A stretch of DNA of 7,081 nucleotides from Xanthobacteraceae bacterium. Its GTDB lineage: Bacteria; Pseudomonadota; Alphaproteobacteria; Rhizobiales; Xanthobacteraceae. The notes under the pieces were generated by a model that saw only the letters and a list, made by a program, of their open reading frames with translations, searched no databases and had not been told where the DNA came from. This document shows positions 1 through 5,906 of this stretch, piece by piece (positions within the stretch are counted from its first letter, which is position 1; the number at the start of each line of letters is the position of its first letter). The position numbers and the translations under genes are program-made. The stretch spans positions 1 to 7,081 of the forward strand of contig JASHYD010001057.1 of the NCBI GenBank assembly GCA_030043175.1, given 5' to 3'.

Positions 1-1
1 T

Positions 2-301
2 AAGCGCAATCCAGATCGCTGCCCGACCCATCCTGGCGCTTTGCTGAGAGAGGACGTGATCCCGGCGACAGGCAAGACCAAAGCCGAGATTGCCCGGCTT
101 CTCGGCATTTCACGGCAGCATCTCTACGACGTTTTGCGCGAGCGCAAGCCGGTCTCTCCGGCGGTTGCGGTTCGACTCGGCAAATTGTTTGGCGACGGCG
201 CCTGGGTCTGGGTACGCATGCAGGCGGCTTACGATACCTGGCACGCGGAACGCGAAGAGGATGTGAGCGGCATTCCCACGCTTCGTCCCAGAGCCGCATA
301 A
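2..301 (+). CDS. higA: HigA-family addiction-module antitoxin, 5' end outside window
   Basis: This is a DNA-binding antitoxin of the HigA type, expected to neutralise a HigB RNase and repress its own operon. The frame is open from base 2 to the stop at 299-301, giving 99 visible codons. The first visible residues, KRNPDRCPTHPGALLREDVI, match the usual HigA N-terminus, so the true start should lie only a few codons left of the window; the internal TTG at 41 is not the start. A helix-turn-helix follows, with KAEIARLLGISRQHLYDVL as the recognition region, and then the family-typical stretch VSPAVAVRLGKLFGDGAWVW and a C-terminal helix containing QAAYDTWHAERE. The length fits the family (about 95-105 aa). 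The toxin gene normally lies immediately upstream and would be outside the window, so completeness of the module cannot be judged. No terminator is seen after the stop. Confidence 0.9.
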   Translation, partial: KRNPDRCPTHPGALLREDVIPATGKTKAEIARLLGISRQHLYDVLRERKPVSPAVAVRLGKLFGDGAWVWVRMQAAYDTWHAEREEDVSGIPTLRPRAA

Positions 302-658
302 GCGCGAGCGCCGTGGTGACGCCGCAACGGCGCCAAGCATAGGCCTATCACTTGCCGTAATTGGCACCCCGCGTATCCGCGGACGGCTTTGTCGTGAAAA
401 ATCGCACAGTGGCGTGCAGCGGCCGATGAAGATGGGCACTATTGCTTCGCCATCACCCTATGATCTCGGCGCCCGCGGCACGCCCATGCACAGCGGCGAC
501 AGCCTGCGATTTTTGCGGTACGCCTCCGCCGGCCGCTGTCCACAGCCGCGCGCGCTCGCCCACGCCGGAGTTGAACGCCCATTCCGCTGCGCTAAGCTCG
601 ATTCGCTCAGGCGATCGATTCGCGGGCTTCGCCTGCCGCCGAAGCCAGTGGGGCTTGC
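302..658. other. Gene-poor interval, possible insertion-sequence-end remnant
   Basis: I see no convincing gene in these 357 bases. Three similar boxes occur in order: ttggcacccc (361-370), atcgcacagt (401-410) and gatgggcact (431-440), each centred on GCAC. From memory, such spaced boxes and the phrase gaaaaatcgcaca resemble the multiple terminal repeats of IS21-family elements in rhizobia, but no transposase is present, so this is weak inference. Copy A of the direct repeat lies at 425-463. A frame from GTG 414 (or ATG 426 or 432) ends in a TGA at 660-662 that overlaps the helicase ATG. Its Arg/Pro-rich product looks like chance coding. No clear promoter hexamers are seen before the helicase gene. 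Confidence 0.4.
425..463 (+). repeat. Direct repeat copy A (upstream of helicase operon)
   Basis: This 39-base segment matches 4193-4230 at about 32 of 38 aligned positions with one single-base gap. The shared core gaagatgggcact is identical, and both copies end in ctatga. The two copies lie in the same orientation about 3.77 kb apart and bracket the helicase/partner operon. They could be remnants of two related insertion-sequence ends or of an old cassette boundary. Confidence 0.6.
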
Positions 659-2989
659 ATGACGCGTGGTTCTTCGGCGCAAGCGGTGTTTCCCTTCCCC
701 GATCAAGCGGAGGAGCTGCCGCGCGGTGATCGGCAGGGTAGCGCGTCCGGATGGGAGGGCGTCCTGCTCGCTGCGTTCGCCGATCCTGAGCGCTCTGGCG
801 GATTTCTGCTGCAGGCCGAGGAGGCTGTGCGCGCGCAGCCGGCCGACGGCCACATTTTGTTGCTGGCTGCCACGGCGGCACTTCTCGATGGGCAGCCTGC
901 GCGTGCCGAGATCTTTCTCAAGCGCTTCTCGAAGCGCTACGTCGCAGTCGCGAGCAGCCATCTGCTGCGTGCGCTTGCGCTCGCCCAGGCGGGCAAGCTC
1001 AAGTTCGCGCGCTCGGTGCTGGAGGCGAACAGTCTCGCGAGCCCGTTCGACGGGCTCCGCAATTTTCCAGGCGGCCCGCGACGCCTAGCATGGCTCTCCC
1101 GAGAATACGATCGCATCTTCGAACGCGGCAAGGCTTCCCCGCGTAAGCGCGCGGCCGCCGACGTCCCGCCTAAGGTCAAGGCCCCCAACAAGGCCAAGCC
1201 GAGCGCTGTGCGTGAGGAGCGCGCGCCGGTCGCCGCTCTACAAGCGCCGCCCGCACCGCCCCTACCGCTGACTGACATCGAGATTCCTTTCAGCATGGAG
1301 CTGAATCTCGCGCCGTTGTGGACGGCGGCGCAGAACGCGCCGGACCGCGACGGCGGCTGGTGGGGCTTGCGGGAGCGATTTGCCCATCTCGGCCTCGCAC
1401 AGGGGTTTGACGAGTTGCTCTGTCTGCCGCACCTGCGCGACATCGAAATCTTCTGGTATCAGATCGAGACCGTGCGCAAGGTGCTCAAGCAGTTTCGCGG
1501 GCGCGTGCTCTTGGCGGACGAGGTCGGCCTCGGCAAGACGATCGAGGCCGGCATGGTGGTCAAGGAGTACCTGCTGCGCGGCATGGTGGACAGCGTGCTC
1601 GTGCTGACCCCGCCCTCGCTGGTCGGGCAGTGGCAGGAGGAGCTCGAGGCCAAGTTCGACATCCCCTGCGCGACCACCCGCGACGCGTTGCTGCGCAGCG
1701 ATCCGGAACGGTTCTGGACGCAGAACTGCCTGATCGCCTCGCTCGCGCTGGCACGTCGGAGCGAGCATGCCGCGCACATAACCGCGCGCAGCTTCGATCT
1801 CGTCATCGTGGACGAAGCCCACCACCTGCGTGATCACAACAGCCGCAGCTACCAGCTGGTGGATGCGCTCAACAAGCGTTTTCTGCTTCTGTTGTCGGCC
1901 ACCCCGGTGCAAAATGATCTAACCGAGCTCTACAACGTGTTCACGCTGCTCAAACCGGGCATCTTCAAAACGCTCAAGGAGTTTCGAGCGGCGTACGTCA
2001 CTCCGGGCAAACCGCACGTCCCGGCCAATCCCGAGCGCTTGCGCGAGCTGATGCGGGGCGCCATGGTGCGCAACACACGCGCGGTGGTCGCGCTGAAGCT
2101 GCCGCGGCGCCACGCCACGACGATCCGCGTGGACGGAAGCGAACGTGAGCGGGCCGCCTATCAGGAGCTCGCGGAGGCAGCGCGCCGGCTGGCGCCCGAA
2201 GGTGTGAACCGGCTCGTCCTGCAGCATCTGCTCGGATCTGCCGGGTCATCACCGGCAGCAGCCGCCGCCACGGTTCGGCGCTTCGTCGGCCGCCATGCCG
2301 ATGCGAGCTGGGCCGCGTTGGCACAGCGCTGGGCGCAGGTCGGGACCGGCGGCAAGGAGGCGGCACTGATCGACCTCTTGCGGCGGAACCCGGACGAGAA
2401 GAAGCTCGTCTTCGTCCATTACCGCGAGACGCTCCAGCATCTTGCCGACCTGCTGATGCGGGAGGGTCTTGCGTTCGCTCGCTTCGAGGGCGCGCTGAGC
2501 GGCCCCGCCAAGGACGCCGCCATTGCCGAATTCCGCGAGCGTGTGCCGGTACTGCTGTGCACGGAGTCGGGGGGCGAGGGCCGCAACATCCAGTTCTGCA
2601 ACACCTTGATCAATTTCGACGTACCGTGGAATCCGATGGCAATTGAACAGCGCGTTGGGCGCATCGACCGCATCGGTCAACGGCGCGAGGTCTACGTGTT
2701 CAACCTTGTCACCCGCGGCACGCTTGAAGAGCAGATCCTCGCGTTGCTCGACGAGAAAATCTCGATGTTCGAGCTGGTGATAGGGGAGGTCGGGGCGATC
2801 CTCGGCGGTCTTGACCAGGATCGCGATTTCGCCGACCTGATGCTCGAGGCTTGGCTGCGCACGACCGAGGCAAGCCGTGCCGAAGCGCTCGACGCGCTCG
2901 GGCGGCGCCTGCAGGGGGCGCGCGCGCAGCACGAGAGCGCCAAGGCGCTGGACGCCGCTCTGTTCGGCGAAGACTTCGAGACTGCGTGA
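659..2989 (+). CDS. RapA/SNF2-type superfamily 2 helicase with TPR-like N-terminal region
   Basis: This 776-aa protein is a SNF2-family ATPase, expected to translocate on DNA and remodel protein-nucleic acid complexes (E. coli RapA recycles RNA polymerase). Residues 34-125 look like two or three TPR-type helical pairs (TAALLDGQPARAEIFLKRF, ALAQAGKLKFARSVLEAN). A Lys/Pro/Ala-rich, probably disordered linker follows at about 155-205. The helicase core spans about 260-710: Walker A DEVGLGKT 287-294, motif Ia TPPSLVGQW 317-325, DEAH 385-388, SATPVQN 413-419, KLVFVHYRE 582-590, motif V region TESGGEGRN 635-643 and arginine-finger motif QRVGRIDRIGQ 664-674. All catalytic motifs are intact. The ATG at 659 is preceded by a weak gtgggg at 648-653. 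The partner gene starts 9 bases after the stop. The protein is shorter than E. coli RapA (about 970 aa) and lacks a long C-terminal region. DISARM DrmD is a distant relative, but no other DISARM gene is present. Confidence 0.85.
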   Translation: MTRGSSAQAVFPFPDQAEELPRGDRQGSASGWEGVLLAAFADPERSGGFLLQAEEAVRAQPADGHILLLAATAALLDGQPARAEIFLKRFSKRYVAVASSHLLRALALAQAGKLKFARSVLEANSLASPFDGLRNFPGGPRRLAWLSREYDRIFERGKASPRKRAAADVPPKVKAPNKAKPSAVREERAPVAALQAPPAPPLPLTDIEIPFSMELNLAPLWTAAQNAPDRDGGWWGLRERFAHLGLAQGFDELLCLPHLRDIEIFWYQIETVRKVLKQFRGRVLLADEVGLGKTIEAGMVVKEYLLRGMVDSVLVLTPPSLVGQWQEELEAKFDIPCATTRDALLRSDPERFWTQNCLIASLALARRSEHAAHITARSFDLVIVDEAHHLRDHNSRSYQLVDALNKRFLLLLSATPVQNDLTELYNVFTLLKPGIFKTLKEFRAAYVTPGKPHVPANPERLRELMRGAMVRNTRAVVALKLPRRHATTIRVDGSERERAAYQELAEAARRLAPEGVNRLVLQHLLGSAGSSPAAAAATVRRFVGRHADASWAALAQRWAQVGTGGKEAALIDLLRRNPDEKKLVFVHYRETLQHLADLLMREGLAFARFEGALSGPAKDAAIAEFRERVPVLLCTESGGEGRNIQFCNTLINFDVPWNPMAIEQRVGRIDRIGQRREVYVFNLVTRGTLEEQILALLDEKISMFELVIGEVGAILGGLDQDRDFADLMLEAWLRTTEASRAEALDALGRRLQGARAQHESAKALDAALFGEDFETA

Positions 2990-2998
2990 GCCCGCCTG

Positions 2999-4141
2999 AT
3001 GAGCGAGCTGCAAGCTTTCGTCGCCGACCTGTTGGAGCGCCACGGCGCGGCCGTCGAGAGGCTCGAGCCGGACCGGCTTGAAGTGCTTGCGCCTACCGGC
3101 CTACAAAGACAGTTCGAATGGCCCGAGTTCGCTCACCTCAACTTCGGCACGCAGCGCTCCCAGGGCTCGATCGCGATCGGACTCGAAGGCGATTGGCTCG
3201 AGCGCTTCGGCGGGCTGCTCGCCGATCAGGGACGCTGGAGTGAACGGGAGCTGCGGCCGTCCGCTCCGCTGCCCTCGCCCGGCGATCCTGAACGCGTGCT
3301 GGACCGCGCCATCGGCCTGCCGAACGCGGTGTGGCGCCTGCAAGGCGTATCGTCGACCTGGACGCGCTGCCTGATGCTGGCATTTCGCTTCACGGCGGTA
3401 TCCGACGAAAAGCGCGAGGGACTGATCTCGCTGGGCTTTAATCTTGCCACCGGCGCCGTCATCAACGACATCCTGGCGCGGCTGCGGCCGACCCTGGCGC
3501 AGCCCGAATGGTGCGTCCCGGCAGCGGCGATGAAGCCTATAGCCGGGGCGGGCTGGAGCGAGGCCACGCTGGCGAGCCGGCTTCATCCCCTGCTCGACGC
3601 AGAGGTGCGCGAGAGCGTGGAGCCGTTTCTGCGCGCGATGCGCCGGCGGTTGGAACGCGATCGCAATCGGGTCCACGCTTATCACGACGAGTTGCGCCGC
3701 GCATCGCTCAAGCGTCTGGAGACCCTCGCTCGCTCGGAAGGGGAGCGGGCGCAGGCCGACCGGCGGCGCGAGATGCTTCGAGTCGAGGCGATCGAGCGGG
3801 AATACCGCGTCAAGCTTGATGACCTGGGCCGCAACTACGCGCTGCGCGTCACCGTTGAATGGGTCCAGGCGCTCGATCTCTACGTCCCGGTGCAGCGTTT
3901 CGACGTGCTGATCCGCCGTCGCAAAGGCGAGCGCCTGATCCAGCTCGATTGGCACCCCCTGGTCAAAGCAGCAGAGCCGCCGCTGTGCGAGGCGGGGCTC
4001 GGCCGCGATCGCGTCCGGCTCGTCTGCGACGACGGGCTGCACCTGACCGACCACTCCGGCCAGGCGCCCTGCGTTTCATGCGGCAAGCCGTTTTGCCGTG
4101 CCTGCCTCACGGCGTGCCCGCGCTGCCAGCGAGCAAGCTGA
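2999..4141 (+). CDS. Helicase-partner protein with coiled coil and C-terminal six-cysteine cluster
   Basis: I do not recognise a named family for this 380-aa protein. The N-terminal part (about 1-200) is mixed alpha/beta with no catalytic motif I can name. Residues about 205-280 are very rich in Arg and Glu (RAMRRRLERDRNRVHAYHDE, RRREMLRVEAIEREYRVKL) and should form a long helix or coiled coil. A beta-rich stretch follows (VTVEWVQALDLYVPVQRFDVL). The extreme C-terminus has Cys at 358, 361, 366, 369, 373 and 376 (CxxC-x4-CxxC-x3-CxxC), plus C343, H348 and H352, which probably bind one or two zinc ions. The start is the ATG 9 bases after the helicase stop; there is no strong ribosome-binding site, so translational coupling is likely. 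From memory, a charged helix followed by a beta-rich module resembles the region C-terminal to the core in some large RapA-like helicases. The protein may therefore be a detached accessory domain that loads or targets the helicase. Confidence 0.75.
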   Translation: MSELQAFVADLLERHGAAVERLEPDRLEVLAPTGLQRQFEWPEFAHLNFGTQRSQGSIAIGLEGDWLERFGGLLADQGRWSERELRPSAPLPSPGDPERVLDRAIGLPNAVWRLQGVSSTWTRCLMLAFRFTAVSDEKREGLISLGFNLATGAVINDILARLRPTLAQPEWCVPAAAMKPIAGAGWSEATLASRLHPLLDAEVRESVEPFLRAMRRRLERDRNRVHAYHDELRRASLKRLETLARSEGERAQADRRREMLRVEAIEREYRVKLDDLGRNYALRVTVEWVQALDLYVPVQRFDVLIRRRKGERLIQLDWHPLVKAAEPPLCEAGLGRDRVRLVCDDGLHLTDHSGQAPCVSCGKPFCRACLTACPRCQRAS

Positions 4142-4192
4142 GCGCAAGCGGCTCCTCGCCGACGAACCCGGCACGCCGACGATGGCCATAGC

Positions 4193-4230
4193 GACGAAGA
4201 TGGGCACTGTTGTTCGCGATGGCGCTATGA
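4193..4230 (+). repeat. Direct repeat copy B (downstream of helicase operon)
   Basis: This is the second copy of the 425-463 sequence, in the same orientation, beginning 52 bases after the partner gene's stop codon. Differences are substitutions plus one missing base after the ttg at 4209-4211. Similarity fades quickly outside the repeat. A T7 run at 4281-4287 follows but has no good hairpin before it, so I do not call a terminator. Confidence 0.6.
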
Positions 4231-4310
4231 CGCGGCGGCCAGACACACGGGTTCGATCGCCAATGCGCACTCGCGTTCGATTTTTTTGCTACGCGTGATC
4301 GCGCAAATTC

Positions 4311-4657
4311 CTATTGGGCTCGGCTTGCATAACCGATGCGCCGCAGGCGTTTGACCCGATGCTTCTGGTAAGCAGCGACCTGACGAGCGATCGGTCCTGT
4401 CTGACCGAATCGCAGGTGCGTAATTGACGCAAACAGAGCCCTATCGTCATTCTCCGGACCAAGCTCAACTTTGCAGATTATCCCACCCTCGTCACCTGCA
4501 TAGTCGACTCGGGTGATGGGGTACCGCGCAGCAGATCAGCGGTCGGAGATTGCTCGCGTATGATGGCTGCGACTTCAGGAGTGAGAGTGGCGAAAAGCGG
4601 CAAGGATTGTCTCAACGCAGTCACAAGAGGTTCAACCTGAGCGGGATCGTCGATCAT
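4311..4657 (-). pseudogene. Small conserved-looking protein gene split by a frameshift
   Basis: On the minus strand an ATG at 4657-4655 has a good ribosome-binding site (GAGG, 5 bases upstream, plus-strand 4663-4666). It opens a frame of 43 sensible codons, MIDDPAQVEPLVTALRQSLP to SPTADLL. After 4529 that frame soon stops, but the next frame continues coherently from 4526 with RYPITRVDYAGDEGGIICKV, then LFASITHLRF, AAYQKHRVKRLRR and a TAG at 4313-4311. Dropping one CG from the CGCG at 4528-4525 joins the halves into a protein of about 114 aa. The join is clean and both halves have normal codon use, so this looks like a recently broken gene (or a sequencing error). I do not recognise the family. 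The first half looks helical, the middle beta-rich and the end a basic helix. The 5' flank reaches a stop at 4711-4709, so no longer N-terminus is possible in this frame. Confidence 0.65.
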
Positions 4658-4843
4658 CGCATCCTCGCGGGTTTTCGCCAGCGAATCGCAGGCTGCGGAA
4701 TGATGCCACTATAGCGGCGCCGAGAACATCGGCGAGCGATGGATAGCCGGGGAGCCGACGAGCTGGGTGCGGTCGCATAGCGTGAACGTTTGCGCGGAAC
4801 GGGCGGCTGCTGGCCCGTTAAATCGTCCTCTGCAACCCGCCTA

Positions 4844-5436
4844 CGCGTCCCAATCAGCAAAGCTGTGCACGACACCTCACGGGCGCCGTTGCCGATTATA
4901 TCGAGCGCCGCCTTCTGCAGCCGGCGCGCCTTGAGAAAATCTTATCCTCCGTGCTCGCCCGCCCGAGAAGAACATGCTGGGCGCCGAGAGCATATCGCCG
5001 CCTTGCGTAAGCGCGCGGCCGAAGCGGACGCCAAGCTCAAGCGGCTCTACGACGCGATCGAGAACGGCGTTGCCGATCTCGCCGCCCCCTTGCTGAAGGA
5101 CCGCATTGCCGGCTCAAGGCCACGCGCGATCAGGCTCCGCGCCGACGCTGCGAGGTCCGAGGGTGCGTCGGATCGGCTCGGGAACACCGCGGGCCCTCAG
5201 AACGTTCGGCAGGACAGCCCGCAGGCGCATGCGAAACCGAGTCGGGTGGCTACCGCGACCACCTCCGTGCACTCGCGCAGCGCGTCGAAGTCGATGCGAA
5301 AGAAGTTCGGATCATGGGGTCGAAAAGCGCGCTTCTGCGCACCCTCGCCGCCGCTTCAAGCGCAAAAATGGCGGGTTTTGCCGTGCCTGTTTTGTACCCA
5401 AGTGGCGCACCCGGAACGATTCGAACGTCCGATCCC
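4844..5436 (+). pseudogene. Decayed large serine recombinase, C-terminal remnant
   Basis: Pieces of one protein lie in order but in changing frames. They are RVPISK (from 4844), ADYIERRLLQPARLEKILSS (from 4891), HIAALRKRAAEADAKLKRLY followed by DAIENGVADLAAPLLKDRIA (about 4990-5109), LKATRDQA (5113-5136), RADAARSEGASDRLG, then TFGRTARRRMR (around 5200-5230), and finally GYRDHLRALAQRVEVDAKEV and MGSKSALLRTLAAASSAKM (5248-5370). This order is that of the zinc-ribbon-distal coiled coil and C-terminal tail of large serine recombinases common in rhizobia. At least five frame changes show it is dead. The catalytic N-terminal domain and most of the zinc-ribbon region are absent from the window. The tail runs antisense through a tRNA-like 3' end, so it probably marks an old integration site. 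Confidence 0.75.
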
Positions 5437-5468
5437 AAATTCGTCGTTTGCAGGTTGGCACCGGGCAC
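5403..5468 (-). pseudogene. tRNA-Arg-like 3' end, truncated tRNA
   Basis: Read on the minus strand, this ends in CGGGTGC-G-CCA (5413-5403). It is preceded by a T-arm with 5-bp stem GGACG/CGTTC (one G-U pair) and loop TTCGAAT. The acceptor 3' strand resembles alphaproteobacterial tRNA-Arg. GTGCCCG at 5468-5462 can pair with it (five Watson-Crick and two G-U pairs), giving a 66-nt tRNA-like outline. Only about 31 bases separate the acceptor and T-arm, holding one small hairpin (CAAA/TTTG), so a normal D-arm and anticodon arm are missing. It is most likely an attachment-site copy or truncated tRNA rather than a working gene. Confidence 0.55.
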
Positions 5469-5521
5469 AGCCGTCGTCGCAAGATGCTTCAGACCCCAAC
5501 ATCGTCGGTAGGTACTGGCAG

Positions 5522-5544
5522 GACGGTATGCTGAGCATACCGTC
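5522..5544. repeat. Perfect 10-bp inverted repeat (3-base centre)
   Basis: GACGGTATGC (5522-5531), a TGA spacer, then GCATACCGTC (5535-5544) form a perfect inverted repeat. There is no T-tract on either side, so it is unlikely to be a standard terminator. Its place just beyond the recombinase remnant suggests a recombination site or an operator. Confidence 0.85.
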
Positions 5545-5545
5545 A

Positions 5546-5560
5546 CGCAAGCAACTTGCG
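5546..5560. repeat. Second small hairpin adjacent to the first
   Basis: CGCAAG (5546-5551), loop CAA, then CTTGCG (5555-5560) form a 6-bp stem one base after the larger inverted repeat. The two hairpins together make a compact tandem stem-loop unit of 39 bases. Confidence 0.7.
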
Positions 5561-5649
5561 CGATCCGTTAGGTAACGACGAGCCCATGAAAGGCGATAAG
5601 AGCGCAAAAAGGGTGCCGCAATCAGTGCCGACAAGTTTCATTTGAGCGC

Positions 5650-5697
5650 TGGCCGGAGTGGCAGGATTTGAACCTGCGAGGCGCCCCTCGTCGCGAA
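5650..5697 (-). pseudogene. tRNA 3'-end fragment with T-arm and CCA (tRNA-Pro-like)
   Basis: The minus strand reads a perfect T-arm, stem GCAGG/CCTGC with loop TTCAAAT (5677-5661), then CACTCCG (5660-5654), G73 and an encoded CCA (5652-5650). From memory, together with GACGAGGGG at 5692-5684 this resembles the 3' half of alphaproteobacterial tRNA-Pro, although tRNA-Pro normally has A at position 73. The matching 5' half is absent in its usual form. It is probably an island-end copy of a tRNA 3' end. An alternative is a degenerate long-arm tRNA reaching 5758, where CGGATTG could pair with the acceptor strand at six of seven positions. Confidence 0.5.
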
Positions 5698-5802
5698 CGC
5701 GGCGAGCCGTGATCCGTGTATCGGATTGAAATCTATAGGCCGCGTCCGGCGCAATCCGCTGTGGTGGTTTTGGATGTATCGTTCCTTGTGTTTCCTATCC
5801 CT

Positions 5803-5829
5803 TTGACACTCTTGACACTCTCGACACTA
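5803..5829. repeat. Tandem 9-bp repeat, three units
   Basis: The units are TTGACACTC (5803-5811), TTGACACTC (5812-5820) and TCGACACTA (5821-5829). The period of 9 equals three codons, so on the plus strand it reads a DTL-type tripeptide repeat and on the minus strand a SVK/SVE-type repeat. It may be a remnant of a repeat-bearing coding tail or a protein-binding array. Confidence 0.85.
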
Positions 5830-5876
5830 TGGGACTTTCGCTAATGTTTTCAAAAGGCCTTCAAAAAATTCAGGGC

Positions 5877-5906
5877 TTTGACATTGTTTGACACTCTGTG
5901 ACACTC
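5877..5906. repeat. Tandem 10-bp repeat, three units, related to the 5803 cluster
   Basis: The units are TTTGACATTG (5877-5886), TTTGACACTC (5887-5896) and TGTGACACTC (5897-5906). They share the GACACT core with the cluster 50 bases to the left but have a 10-base period, so the frame is not kept. A period close to one helical turn would put the cores on one face of the DNA, as in iterons or operator arrays. Confidence 0.8.

Noticed and set aside
458..961. Long minus-strand frames opposite the start of the helicase gene (453-881 and 458-961)
   Set aside because: Arg/Pro-rich products without domains, overlapping an intact gene; typical antisense frames in GC-rich DNA.
2249..4054. Long minus-strand frames opposite the helicase and partner genes (2249-3043 and 3101-4054)
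   Set aside because: They mirror the codon pattern of well-supported plus-strand genes and show no motif of their own.
659..4141. Assignment of the operon to DISARM or Hachiman
   Set aside because: The helicase is only distantly like DrmD, no methylase or drmA/B/C gene is present, and the partner does not resemble HamA (DUF1837).
4270..4300. T7 run at 4281-4287 as an intrinsic terminator of the helicase operon
   Set aside because: No stable GC-rich hairpin directly precedes the T-run.
4790..5575. A 261-codon plus-strand frame as an intact protein
   Set aside because: Only its middle part resembles a recombinase; the rest of the family sequence lies in other frames, so it is a pseudogene and not a real 261-aa protein.
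5803..5906. CRISPR array
   Set aside because: Units are 9-10 bases with no unique spacers, far from CRISPR repeat geometry, and no cas gene is present.
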